From positions 1-64,000 of the forward strand of contig NZ_JAUXMX010000060.1 of NCBI RefSeq assembly GCF_030683065.1: a stretch of 64,000 nucleotides of DNA. The letters run 5' to 3'. Both the position numbers and the translations under genes were made by a program. A model generated the notes under the pieces. It was given only the letters and a program-made list of their open reading frames with translations. It was not told where the DNA came from and searched no databases. This stretch comes from Pseudomonas sp. Its GTDB lineage: Bacteria; Pseudomonadota; Gammaproteobacteria; Pseudomonadales; Pseudomonadaceae. This document shows positions 44,732 to 55,371 of this stretch, one piece after another (the stretch's first letter is position 1; each line of letters starts with the position of its first letter).

Positions 44732-45339
44732 AACCCCCTAATCTCGGCGCGGTTCAACGCCAGCCACTGCAGGGCGATAATGCTCGCAGCATTGTTGATG
44801 CGCCCATCCTTGACCGCATCCAGGGCATCTTCCAGCGCCAGCACATGTACCCGGATGTCCTCACCCTCCTCGGCCAAACCATGCACGCCCCCGGCACCCT
44901 GACTGCTGCAACGACCGAGGTACAAATAGACGCGCTCGTCCGAACCACCGGGCGAAGGAAAATATTCGGTAATCGGCCACAGTGACGTGAGAGCCAGGTT
45001 GGCCTCCTCCACCGCCTCACGCAGCGCCACTTCCTCCGGCTGCTCATCGGTATCGATCAGCCCGGCGACCAGCTCCAGCAGCCAGGGGCTGGCGGATTTG
45101 CCCATGGCGCCAACGCGAAACTGCTCAATCAATACCACTTCATCACGCTGCGGGTCATAGGGCAGCACGCACACCGCATCGTGGCGGATAAACAACTCAC
45201 GACTGAGCACTGGACCCATTTCGCCAGAAAACTGCAGATGGCGCAGACGCAAGCGGTCGAGGCTATAAAATCCGCGAAAGCAGGCTTCTCGCTCGAGAAT
45301 CTGCACTGCATCCGGGCCTGGTTTAAGGGTGTCGGTCAT
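44722..45339 (-). CDS. nudF: ADP-ribose pyrophosphatase (Nudix)
   Basis: A 205-aa Nudix hydrolase that splits ADP-ribose into AMP and ribose 5-phosphate. The Nudix box lies at about residues 97-119, from GLIDTDEQPEE to REAVEEANL. The last conserved Gly of the box is replaced by Asn (EEANL instead of EEAGL), while the metal-binding glutamates are kept. The ATG at 45339 opens MTDTLKPGPDAVQI; a start five codons earlier is also possible. It is the first gene of the block leading to parC. Confidence 0.93.
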   Translation of the reverse strand: MTDTLKPGPDAVQILEREACFRGFYSLDRLRLRHLQFSGEMGPVLSRELFIRHDAVCVLPYDPQRDEVVLIEQFRVGAMGKSASPWLLELVAGLIDTDEQPEEVALREAVEEANLALTSLWPITEYFPSPGGSDERVYLYLGRCSSQGAGGVHGLAEEGEDIRVHVLALEDALDAVKDGRINNAASIIALQWLALNRAEIRGLWS

Positions 45340-45534
45340 ACACGTCTCACTCAATCCGATAATCTGGGCTTTCGCGCATCCTACCGCGGCATCCCGCCTT
45401 GCGCAGCCTCTTTGCAGATTAGGCGCTGACTGGGATCATGCCGTGTTGCTGCACTGGCGACCCGGCGAACCACTGGGATAACAGACAGTCCAACCCAATC
45501 ACCCCTACCCTCTCTCCGCCGGGCACAGAACTCA

Positions 45535-46275
45535 ATGTCTCCACGTAAAAAAATCGTCGTAGTCAGCCTCAGCCTGTTCCTCGGCGCCTGTCAGAACCTG
45601 CTCCCAGGCGATAGTGCGCTGCCGGTACAACGTGTCGCCTGGGAGAGTATTCAACCCGGCTGTGCGGGCGACACCTGCCCGTTGGTGAATATCGATACAC
45701 TGATTTTTCCCGACGAGCCGCAGCTCAGTGCGTTGATCGAACGGCGCCTGCTACAGATGACCAACAACACGCCGGACACACCGCTGCCTGCCTCGCTGAG
45801 GTCCTACGAAAAAGACTTCCTGCACAGCGCCAAGCACGGCTGGCACACTTACCTGCAAGCCAAGGTGCGCGAGCAACATGATCAACTGGTGATCATCGAA
45901 TTCTCCAGCTACCTGTCCACCGGCGGGGCACACGGTATGCCTGGTCGCGGCTTCATCAACTACGATCGCACGCTGGAAAAAGCGCTTAGCCTGCAGGACA
46001 TGCTGCTACCCGGCCAGGCAGCCGCATTCTGGAACCTCGCCGAGCAAGCCCACGCCGGCTGGCTGACCGCCAACCAGCTGGATCAAGACCCCGAGTTCGT
46101 CAGCAGCTGGCCGTTCGAGCGCACCGACAACGTTGCGTTCGGCAAAGCCGCGGTGCTGCTGAAATACAACGTCTACAGCATTGCGCCCTACGCCAGCGGA
46201 CATCCGCAACTAACGATTCCTTACAGTCAGCTGCAAGGCATCCTCAAACCGCAATACGTTCCCGCCCACGACTGA
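45535..46275 (+). CDS. DUF3298/RsiV-like lipoprotein
   Basis: A 246-aa putative lipoprotein. The signal peptide ends in LFLGAC, giving an acylated Cys near residue 19. The C-terminal region (about 130-245) matches the DUF3298 family, with SYLSTGGAHGMPG, LSLQDMLLPG and a terminal SIAPYASGHPQLTIPYSQL segment typical of RsiV-like anti-sigma extracellular domains. No sigma factor gene is nearby, so an anti-sigma role is not supported. Its last 32 bases overlap the end of cytX on the opposite strand. Confidence 0.85.
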   Translation: MSPRKKIVVVSLSLFLGACQNLLPGDSALPVQRVAWESIQPGCAGDTCPLVNIDTLIFPDEPQLSALIERRLLQMTNNTPDTPLPASLRSYEKDFLHSAKHGWHTYLQAKVREQHDQLVIIEFSSYLSTGGAHGMPGRGFINYDRTLEKALSLQDMLLPGQAAAFWNLAEQAHAGWLTANQLDQDPEFVSSWPFERTDNVAFGKAAVLLKYNVYSIAPYASGHPQLTIPYSQLQGILKPQYVPAHD

Positions 46276-47533
46276 AGGTGCCGAAGACCAACTGCAGCAC
46301 GCCGGCCAACAACAGAGCAGGCAGGGTCGCACCGATCTCGGGCCAGAAATTCGCCAACAGATGGTAGATGATGGCGCCGCAAGCCCAGGCCAGCAGGGTA
46401 TCCCAGCGCAACGCCACGCGCGGCGCCAGCTCCGCACGGCGGCGGCGCAAGATGAAGTGATCGACCAGCACCACACCGAATAGTGGAGCGAACACCGAGC
46501 CGATCAACAACAGGAAGTTCTGGTACTCGGCTAGCGGCGCAAACCAGGCGATCAGGGTGCACAGCGCACCGATGACCAGCGCCAGCAGCGCGACCTTGAA
46601 CGGCAGCAGAATACCGACCGAGACCGCGGCCGAATGGATGTCGGCAAAGGCGTTTTCCGACTCATCGAGCAGGATCAGCAGCAACGGAATACCCAAGCCG
46701 GCACCCGCCAAAGCCAACAACAGGGCATTGACTTCTTCGTTGGAGGCAAAGGCCAGGGTGTAAGCCACGCCCAGGCTCATCAACCAGAAGTTACCCACGA
46801 AAAATCCCACTGCGGTGCCACCGAACACCCGACCAGCCGCCTTACCAAAACGCGAGTAATCGGCTATCAGTGGCAGCCAGGACAGCGGCATGGCAATCGC
46901 AATGTCAAAGCCCAGGGCAAACGGCATCGAACCGTCGCCAGTGCGCGCCCATAGCGCGGCGAGATCGGCCTTGTCGAACAGGTTCCAGGTCAACCAAAGG
47001 CAGGCACCGAGCAGCAGCCAGATCCCCCATTTACGCAAAATACGCCGCACGAAGGTCAGTGGGCCAGCCACCGCCAGCAGGGTCGCAAGCCCGCCAAAAA
47101 ACAGGGTCCACAGGCCTGGACTGTTCCACATGCTGCCTTCGCCAAAAGCGCGCACCGCCAACACACTGGCGGCATCGCGCATGACGATGATCTCGAATGC
47201 GCCCCAGCCGACCAGTTGCAAAAGATTGAGCAAGGCCGGTACCACGACCCCCTTGCTGCCCAGGCTGAGCCTCAGCGCCGCCATGGACGACAGTCCGGTA
47301 TCGGTGCCAATCACCGCGACCGAACCCAACAACAACACCCCGACAGCCGTACCACAGGCAATCGCCAGCAGTGCCCCGCTCATGCCCAAACCCGGCGCCA
47401 GCAAGGCACCAAGCTGCAGCACCATCAGGCCGATCCCCAGGGAAAACCACAGGGAAAACATGTCACGCGCGCCAAACACACGCTGCCCGATTGACACCGG
47501 CAAATGCGGCGAATAGCTAGTAGGGATATTCAC
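46244..47533 (-). CDS. cytX: Putative hydroxymethylpyrimidine permease CytX
   Basis: A 429-aa inner-membrane protein of the nucleobase:cation symporter-1 (cytosine permease) family with about 12 helices. Its location directly after thiC supports the CytX subgroup, thought to import the thiamine pyrimidine precursor. Family-like segments are ARDMFSLWFSLGIGLM and SWLPLIADYSRFGK. I place the start at the GTG at 47533 because the longer frame begins inside the thiC-cytX hairpin. It could share the TPP-controlled thiC transcript. Substrate assignment is by context. Confidence 0.82.
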   Translation of the reverse strand: MNIPTSYSPHLPVSIGQRVFGARDMFSLWFSLGIGLMVLQLGALLAPGLGMSGALLAIACGTAVGVLLLGSVAVIGTDTGLSSMAALRLSLGSKGVVVPALLNLLQLVGWGAFEIIVMRDAASVLAVRAFGEGSMWNSPGLWTLFFGGLATLLAVAGPLTFVRRILRKWGIWLLLGACLWLTWNLFDKADLAALWARTGDGSMPFALGFDIAIAMPLSWLPLIADYSRFGKAAGRVFGGTAVGFFVGNFWLMSLGVAYTLAFASNEEVNALLLALAGAGLGIPLLLILLDESENAFADIHSAAVSVGILLPFKVALLALVIGALCTLIAWFAPLAEYQNFLLLIGSVFAPLFGVVLVDHFILRRRRAELAPRVALRWDTLLAWACGAIIYHLLANFWPEIGATLPALLLAGVLQLVFGTFSRGRERIAV

Positions 47534-47567
47534 AATCAGTAAAGTCTCAAAGAACTTAATGGGCAAC

Positions 47568-47589
47568 GCCAGGAGCAAGCTCCTGGCGT
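47568..47589 (-). other. Strong hairpin between thiC and cytX
   Basis: CGCCAGGAG pairs with CTCCTGGCG around a four-base loop, starting about 12 bases after the thiC stop. On the minus strand it is followed by TTGCCCATTAAGTTCTTT, a poor T tract. It could reduce read-through so that cytX is made at a lower level than thiC, or protect the thiC mRNA end. Confidence 0.6.
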
Positions 47590-47600
47590 CGGGTAACGCG

Positions 47601-49496
<1,896 letters not shown>

Positions 49497-49610
49497 CGGC
49501 TGGTGCTCTCCTGGGACGAAATGTCGGAGCGAACCTGGAGCGGATGAGCGCGTACGGAGTGCACCGAAAATGGTGCCGAGAAGACTCGTCAGGGGAGTAG
49601 ACGAGGACAT

Positions 49611-49700
49611 CTTGTTCCCTACGCAGGCCTTAACCTGATCAGGTTCAACGGGATCCGGCAGCTGCCAATCTCAGCCCCGCAAATGGGGCACCCCGACAAG
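49611..49700 (-). promoter_or_regulatory. TPP riboswitch controlling thiC
   Basis: On the minus strand CTTGT at the 5' end pairs with ACAAG at the 3' end. The conserved GGGGCTGAGA (CTGAGA at 49669-49674) and CCTGATCAGG (around 49632-49644) motifs are present. It lies 115 bases before the thiC ATG. Two short hairpins follow it (49585-49605 and 49561-49576), probably the expression platform. The bases from 49701 to 49926 hold the divergent promoters of thiC and the tolC-like gene. A poor -35/-10 pair (TTGGTT, TAGACT) sits just upstream of the riboswitch; I see no gene there. Confidence 0.95.
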
Positions 49701-49926
49701 AACCCGACCAGTCTAATCAAGACGCCACGATAAAACCAACCAGAGAGTCAAAAAAGCATGACCCGCACGTCGGTTAGTGACGACAGCAGTCCTGTGGCGC
49801 AAATTGTTACGAATAGGCAACATGGCTTGTAGCAAACTAAACTCGATGCTCAAAAAGCATGCCTTGACCCTCCCCGGCAGCGCCGCTTAGCCTTACCGAT
49901 AATCGCCAATCTCAGGATCCTCCCCC

Positions 49927-51366
49927 ATGTTGCGCAGACTCTCCCTGACTCTTGCTGTGACCGCCGCTTCGGCCGGCCTGGCCTGGGCAGAACAGCTCCC
50001 GCCGTCCGTCAAGACTGACCTCGTCACGGTCTATCAGGAAGCCGCCGACAACAACGCAGACCTCGCAGCTGCGCGCGCCGACTACCAGGCCCGTCGCGAA
50101 GTCGTACCCCAGGCGCGTTCAGGCTTGCTGCCCAACCTTTCGGCAGGCGCTAATCTGAGCGATAGTCGCACCCAGATCGACTCACCCGCCAATACCGTCT
50201 CACGCAGCGGCACGGTGTATCAGGCCAACCTCAGTCAGCCGTTGTTTCGCGCCGACCGCTGGTTCCAGCTGCAGGCTGCCGAAGCCAGTAGTGAGCAAGC
50301 AGCGCTGGAACTGTCTGCCATCGAGCAGACCCTGATTTTGCAGAGCGCAGAAACTTATTTCGCGGTGCTAAGGGCTCAGGACACACTGGCCTCGACCAAG
50401 GCCGAAGAAGCCGCTTTCAAACGCCAACTCGACCAGGCTAACGAGCGTTTCGATGTCGGCCTGTCGGACAAGACCGATGTGCTCGAAGCCCAGGCCGGCT
50501 TCGATACCGCGCGAGCCAACCGGATCCTCGCCAATCGCCAGGTCGAAGATGCATTTCAGGCACTGATCACCCTGACTAACCGTGAGCATCCGGCGCTCGA
50601 GGGTATCGAGCACAGCCTGCCGATCCTCCCCCCGACACCGAACGACGCCAAAGCCTGGGTCGATACTGCCGCCGCGCAGAATCTTAACTTGCAAGCCAGC
50701 AATTACGCGGTGAACGCTGCCGAAGAAACCTTGCGCCAGCGTAAGTCGGGGCATGCCCCGACCTTGGACGCAGTGGCCAGTTACCAGAAAGGTGACAACG
50801 ACAGCCTTGGTTTCAGCAACAATGCCAGCAGCGGCAACTCATTCAGCGGCGATGTCGAGCAGCGTTCGATTGGCCTGCAACTTAATATCCCTCTGTACAG
50901 CGGCGGCCTGACCAGCTCGCAGGTGCGCGAAGCCTACCAGCGCGTCAACCAGAGCGAACAACTGCGCGAAAGCCTGCGCCGCCAGGTGGTACAGAACACC
51001 CGTGACCTGCACCGTGCGGTGAATACCGACGTGGAAACCGTACAGGCGCGCAAACAATCGATCATATCCAACCAAAGCGCCCTGGAAGCCACGGAAATCG
51101 GCTATCAGGTCGGCACCCGCAATATCGTCGACGTACTTGATGCGCAACGCCAACTGTACAACTCGGTGCGTACCTATAACTTTGCCCGCTACGACTACAT
51201 CCTCAACAACCTGCGTCTCAAGCAGGCTGCCGGCACCTTGAGCCCAGCCGATCTGGAAGCCTTGGAGCAATACCTCAAGTCGGACTACGACCCTGATCGT
51301 GACTTCCTTCCGCCCGACCTGGCCAAGGCCGCCGAACAACGGTTACGCGGCAATCTGGATTATTGA
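49927..51366 (+). CDS. TolC-family outer membrane efflux protein
   Basis: A 479-aa outer-membrane channel for type I secretion or efflux pumps. A signal peptide covers about residues 1-21 (ending GLAWA). Two OEP repeats follow (about 25-230 and 235-450), rich in coiled-coil helices such as LILQSAETYFAVLRAQD and NTDVETVQARKQSI. The conserved YQVGTRNIVDVLDAQRQLY segment is characteristic of TolC. It occupies the place of OpmH in the PAO1 gene order. The stop codon lies within the first copy of a short repeat array. Confidence 0.93.
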   Translation: MLRRLSLTLAVTAASAGLAWAEQLPPSVKTDLVTVYQEAADNNADLAAARADYQARREVVPQARSGLLPNLSAGANLSDSRTQIDSPANTVSRSGTVYQANLSQPLFRADRWFQLQAAEASSEQAALELSAIEQTLILQSAETYFAVLRAQDTLASTKAEEAAFKRQLDQANERFDVGLSDKTDVLEAQAGFDTARANRILANRQVEDAFQALITLTNREHPALEGIEHSLPILPPTPNDAKAWVDTAAAQNLNLQASNYAVNAAEETLRQRKSGHAPTLDAVASYQKGDNDSLGFSNNASSGNSFSGDVEQRSIGLQLNIPLYSGGLTSSQVREAYQRVNQSEQLRESLRRQVVQNTRDLHRAVNTDVETVQARKQSIISNQSALEATEIGYQVGTRNIVDVLDAQRQLYNSVRTYNFARYDYILNNLRLKQAAGTLSPADLEALEQYLKSDYDPDRDFLPPDLAKAAEQRLRGNLDY

Positions 51367-51449
51367 GTCGCTCAGATTGAGTCGCTCGGATTGCTGAGTC
51401 GCTCAACGTGAGTCGCTCGGATTGAGCGGCTCACGTTGAGCGGCTCACG
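51362..51449 (+). repeat. Six imperfect tandem copies of a TGAGTCGCTC dyad
   Basis: Six units of about 14-18 bases share the core TGAG(TC/CG)GCTC, usually followed by AG, GG, AA or AC. TGAG and CTCA can pair, so each unit is itself a small dyad. The first four use TGAGTCGCTC and the last two TGAGCGGCTC. The array begins in the stop codon of the TolC-like gene. The rest of the gap up to 51735, apart from the terminator, shows nothing I can name. Confidence 0.85.
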
Positions 51450-51530
51450 TTCAGTGACACACCTCTAGCGTGCTCAGATCACATCCCGACACTCCAGACC
51501 ACGCGCAAGCTCGCGTTGCCGGAAAGCCTC

Positions 51531-51569
51531 AAAAGCAAACGCCCCGACTAGCTCGGGGCGTTTGCTTTT
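51531..51569. terminator. Strong bidirectional terminator
   Basis: AAAAGCAAACGCCCCGA pairs with CTCGGGGCGTTTGCTTTT, with T tracts on both strands. It lies in the gap between the TolC-like gene (plus) and nhaC (minus) and can end transcription from both sides. Confidence 0.9.
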
Positions 51570-51735
51570 GAAGGTCAAATCCACTGTCTATGCAGGCCGC
51601 AGCGTAAAGACAGATGCCATGTACAGCTCGCAGGGTGCTTGCAGACCTCCCTGGCCCCACAGCGCGAGTCGACACGTCACTAACCAGACATCTGCTGGCG
51701 ATCGTGCAAGCACCTCTAGAACAAGCACCTGAATC

Positions 51736-53115
51736 TTAAGCGATCAGGATAAATCCAACAAAAGCCAGAGCTGCTGCGATCAAGGTATAGGGCAACTGCG
51801 TCAGGGCATGGCTGATCAGGTTGCAACCCGATCCCTGGGCAGCCAGTACGGTGGAATCACTATAGAAACAGGCCTGACTGCCGAAAGCCGACGCCGACAG
51901 CAAAGCACCAATGGTCAATGGAATATCCGCCTGTAGCGCATAAGCCAAAGGCATGACTATGGGAATAGTCACCGCGAAGATGCCCCAGGACGAACCCGTA
52001 GCGAAGGCCAACACGGCCATAGCCAGGAACACCATGGCCGGTAACATCTGCGGGCTCATGTACGGTTTGAGCGACTCCACCACGTATTGCGGCAGCATCA
52101 ACTGATCGCACACATCCTTGAAGATAAAGGCAGCAACCACGATACCGATTGCCGGCAGCATGGTTTTGACCCCATCCACCATCTGATCGAGCATTTCGGA
52201 CAAGGGCATCAAACGCTGCAGCATGTAGAAAGGCACGGTAATCGCCAGGGTGGCCAGCATGCCCATCCATACATCAATATCAAAATAGACAGTGAAGCCA
52301 ATCAGCATCAGCAGCGGCACCAGGAAGTTGTAGAGCTTGCCGCCCTCCTTGTCCGCCCCCTCAAATTCATCCTCCAGGGATTTCATCGAGTAGTTATGCT
52401 CAGGGCTGACCTCGCCGACATGCATGGCGCCAACCGAGCCGTGACTCGCCAGCATCTCGGCCTTGCGCATGGGACCAATCGCAGGCACCACTCCGGCGGC
52501 AACCAGCACCACCAGAATCACCGCGAACCAGGCGTAGAGCATGTAGGGAATGGCTTGGATATACACGCTGATGCCCTGGCCGGTGGCGGCGATATCGTTG
52601 CTCTCCAGCAGGCCGCCAAAGAACACAGCCCAGGTCGACAGCGGTACCAGAACACAAATAGGTGCCGCAGTAGAGTCCACCACGTAGGCGAGCATCTCGC
52701 GGGAGATCTTGAAGCGATCGGTAACCCGCTTCATGGTTTCGCCCACAGTCAGAGCATTGAGGTAGTCATCAACGAAGATAACCACCCCTAGGGCAACGGT
52801 CATCAGCAGCGAAGAACGCCGCCCCCTTGCCAGCTTCAATGCCGCACGACCGAAAGCCAGGGCACCACCAGTGCGGACCAGTAGCGCGATCAATGCGCCG
52901 AAGCTACCGCAAACCAGGATCAACCAACCAATGGTTTCGTCCTGCATCACCCTGAGAGAAATTTCGGAGAAGTTGTTTAGTGACTCACCTGGCGAGAGCA
53001 GCAGTAAACCGGATACAGCGCCCAGAATCAGGGCAAGGATGGGGCGTCGCAGGAAGATAGCCAGGATCAATACGACAACGGGAGGGATCAGACTCAAAGC
53101 GCTAGGTTCGGACAT
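51736..53115 (-). CDS. NhaC-family Na+/H+ antiporter
   Basis: A 459-aa inner-membrane transporter with about 11 hydrophobic segments. It fits the Na+/H+ antiporter NhaC family (PF03553), with conserved charged helix residues in VVIFVDDYLNALTVGETM, VDSTAAPICVLVPLSTWAVFFGG and GSSWGIFAVTIPIVMPLA. A hydrophilic loop with acidic residues (about 210-245) separates the halves. Transport of Na+ versus another organic ion cannot be told from sequence. In PAO1, as I recall, rplQ is followed by katA rather than by this gene. Confidence 0.88.
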   Translation of the reverse strand: MSEPSALSLIPPVVVLILAIFLRRPILALILGAVSGLLLLSPGESLNNFSEISLRVMQDETIGWLILVCGSFGALIALLVRTGGALAFGRAALKLARGRRSSLLMTVALGVVIFVDDYLNALTVGETMKRVTDRFKISREMLAYVVDSTAAPICVLVPLSTWAVFFGGLLESNDIAATGQGISVYIQAIPYMLYAWFAVILVVLVAAGVVPAIGPMRKAEMLASHGSVGAMHVGEVSPEHNYSMKSLEDEFEGADKEGGKLYNFLVPLLMLIGFTVYFDIDVWMGMLATLAITVPFYMLQRLMPLSEMLDQMVDGVKTMLPAIGIVVAAFIFKDVCDQLMLPQYVVESLKPYMSPQMLPAMVFLAMAVLAFATGSSWGIFAVTIPIVMPLAYALQADIPLTIGALLSASAFGSQACFYSDSTVLAAQGSGCNLISHALTQLPYTLIAAALAFVGFILIA

Positions 53116-53236
53116 GGTGGCAATTGTTCTTATTGGGGCCGCAGGACGGCGGGATCAAAGACCCCTGAACCTTACCCGAGCCGGCTTCCGCACACAATAT
53201 CAAACAACACGTTCAGAATATCATTCAGCCCAGAAA

Positions 53237-53270
53237 CAAAAAAACCGGGCCAAGGCCCGGTTTTTTCTAC
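53237..53270 (-). terminator. Terminator after rplQ
   Basis: AAAAAACCGGGCC pairs with GGCCCGGTTTTTT around a two-base loop, 11 bases after the rplQ stop on the minus strand. It ends the ribosomal protein cluster and has T tracts on both strands. Confidence 0.93.
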
Positions 53271-53280
53271 AACCTACAAC

Positions 53281-53667
53281 TTACTCGGCGTCTACAGCTG
53301 CACCAGCGACCTGACGGTCAACCAGCTCAACATAGGCCATCGGAGCATTGTCGCCAGTGCGGAAACCACACTTGAGGATACGCAGATAACCGCCCTGACG
53401 GGTGGCATAACGCTTGCCCAGGTCGTTAAACAACTTACCGACAATGGCTTTCGAACGCGTACGGTCGAAGGCCAGACGACGGTTTGCAACACTGTCTTCT
53501 TTAGCCAGAGTAATCAGCGGCTCGGCAACGCGACGCAGCTCTTTGGCTTTCGGCAGAGTAGTTTTGATCAGCTCATGCTCGAACAGCGACACCGCCATGT
53601 TCTGGAACATAGCCTTACGGTGTGCGCTGGTGCGGCTGAGGTGACGGCCACTTTTACGATGACGCAT
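53281..53667 (-). CDS. rplQ: 50S ribosomal protein L17
   Basis: A 128-aa large-subunit protein, opening with the diagnostic MRHRKSGRHLSRTSAHR. It lines the polypeptide exit region. The short C-terminal tail (VAGAAVDAE) is alanine rich. It is the last gene of the alpha cluster and is followed closely by a strong terminator. The ATG is preceded by AAGGAA. Confidence 0.98.
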   Translation of the reverse strand: MRHRKSGRHLSRTSAHRKAMFQNMAVSLFEHELIKTTLPKAKELRRVAEPLITLAKEDSVANRRLAFDRTRSKAIVGKLFNDLGKRYATRQGGYLRILKCGFRTGDNAPMAYVELVDRQVAGAAVDAE

Positions 53668-53709
53668 GGTTCAATTCCTTACCAAACTGAAGTTCGGTGA
53701 TGATGACGA

Positions 53710-54711
53710 TCAGGCAGTAGCCTTATCGTCTTTCTTCAGACTTGCCGGTGGCCAATTGTCGAGGCGCATACCGAGGGAAAGACCGCGAGAAGCCAGAACG
53801 TCCTTGATTTCAGTCAGGGATTTCTTGCCCAGGTTCGGCGTTTTCAACAGTTCTACTTCGGTGCGCTGAATCAGGTCGCCGATGTAGTAGATGTTCTCTG
53901 CCTTGAGGCAGTTCGCCGAACGTACAGTCAATTCCAGGTCATCAACCGGACGAAGCAAGATTGGATCAATTTCGTCTTCCTGCTCGATAACCACAGGCTC
54001 ACTGTCACCCTTGAGGTCGACGAATGCAGCCAACTGCTGTTGCAGAATGGTTGCAGCACGACGAATAGCCTCTTCAGGATCCAGAGTACCGTTGGTCTCC
54101 AGGTCAATAACCAACTTGTCCAAGTTAGTCCGCTGCTCAACACGAGCGTTCTCTACCACGTACGACACACGGCGGACCGGGCTGAACGAAGCATCCAGCT
54201 GCAAGCGACCAATGCTGCGGCTTTCATCTTCATCGCTCTGACGAGCATCAGCCGGCTCATAGCCGCGACCACGAGCTACTGTGAGCCTCATGTTCAGCAC
54301 GCCAGTGGAGGCCATGTTGGCGATCACGTGGTCGCCGTTGACGATTTCGACATCATGATCCAGCTGAATATCGGCAGCGGTAACTACACCCGAGCCCTTC
54401 TTCGCCAGAGTCAGCGTAACTTCGTCGCGACCGTGCAACTTTATAGCCAGACCTTTCAGGTTAAGCAGGATTTCAATGACATCTTCCTGAATACCTTCAA
54501 TGGCGCTGTACTCATGGAGTACACCGTCAATCTCGGCCTCGACTACTGCACAGCCAGGCATAGAGGACAACAGGATGCGGCGCAGCGCGTTGCCCAAGGT
54601 GTGGCCAAAGCCACGCTCGAGAGGCTCGAGCGTAATCTTGGCGCGGGTCGGACTGACCACCTGCACATCAATATGGCGGGGGGTCAGGAACTCATTTACC
54701 GAAATCTGCAT
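53710..54711 (-). CDS. rpoA: DNA-directed RNA polymerase subunit alpha
   Basis: A 333-aa subunit that dimerises to start RNA polymerase assembly. The N-terminal domain (1-235) has RGFGHTLGNALRRILLSSMPG; the C-terminal domain (about 250-325) binds UP elements and activators and contains TEVELLKTPNLGKKSLTEIKD. The linker is acidic. It is co-transcribed with rpsD and rplQ in the usual alpha operon order. Confidence 0.98.
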   Translation of the reverse strand: MQISVNEFLTPRHIDVQVVSPTRAKITLEPLERGFGHTLGNALRRILLSSMPGCAVVEAEIDGVLHEYSAIEGIQEDVIEILLNLKGLAIKLHGRDEVTLTLAKKGSGVVTAADIQLDHDVEIVNGDHVIANMASTGVLNMRLTVARGRGYEPADARQSDEDESRSIGRLQLDASFSPVRRVSYVVENARVEQRTNLDKLVIDLETNGTLDPEEAIRRAATILQQQLAAFVDLKGDSEPVVIEQEDEIDPILLRPVDDLELTVRSANCLKAENIYYIGDLIQRTEVELLKTPNLGKKSLTEIKDVLASRGLSLGMRLDNWPPASLKKDDKATA

Positions 54712-54733
54712 GGATGCACCTATTTTCTAGCCC

Positions 54734-55354
54734 TTACTTGGAGTAGAGCTCGACAATCAGGCTTTCGTTGATGTCAGCGGACAGATCACTGCGAATAGGC
54801 ACGGCTTTAAATACGCCGGACTTCTTCTCAATGTCTACTTCTACCCATTCAACGCGGCCACGCTGGGCACACAGCTCAAGAGCCTGAACAATGCGCAGCT
54901 GATTCTTCGACTTCTCGCGAACTGCAACGACGTCGCCAGCTTTAACCTGGTAAGACGGCACGTTTACAGTTTTACCGTTTACGCTGATCGCTTTGTGCGA
55001 AACCAGCTGACGGGATTCGGCGCGAGTAGCACCGTAACCCATGCGGTAAACCACGTTATCCAGACGGCACTCGAGCAGTTGCAACAGGTTCTCACCAGTA
55101 GCACCTTTCTTGCCGGCTGCTTCTTTGTAATAACCACTGAACTGACGCTCAAGAACACCGTAGATACGACGAACTTTTTGCTTTTCACGCAGCTGGGTGC
55201 CGTAGTCGGACTGACGGCCACGGCGCTGACCGTGGATACCTGGGGCTGCTTCGATGTTGCACTTCGATTCCAGGGCGCGTACGCCACTTTTCAGGAAAAG
55301 ATCAGTGCCTTCACGACGAGACAGTTTGCATTTGGGACCAATGTAACGAGCCAT
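54734..55354 (-). CDS. rpsD: 30S ribosomal protein S4
   Basis: A 206-aa primary 16S rRNA binder that nucleates 30S assembly. It opens MARYIGPKCKLSRREGTDLF and contains an S4 RNA-binding domain (about residues 96-160: ECRLDNVVYRMGYG, RQLVSHKAISVNGK). In E. coli S4 also represses its own operon by binding the rpsM leader; the same may hold here. Confidence 0.98.
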   Translation of the reverse strand: MARYIGPKCKLSRREGTDLFLKSGVRALESKCNIEAAPGIHGQRRGRQSDYGTQLREKQKVRRIYGVLERQFSGYYKEAAGKKGATGENLLQLLECRLDNVVYRMGYGATRAESRQLVSHKAISVNGKTVNVPSYQVKAGDVVAVREKSKNQLRIVQALELCAQRGRVEWVEVDIEKKSGVFKAVPIRSDLSADINESLIVELYSK

Positions 55355-55371
55355 TTCTCACTGTCTCCTGA

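Noticed and set aside
47534..47578. TTG start for cytX at 47578
   Set aside because: That start lies in the thiC-cytX hairpin and adds residues not expected in the permease family.
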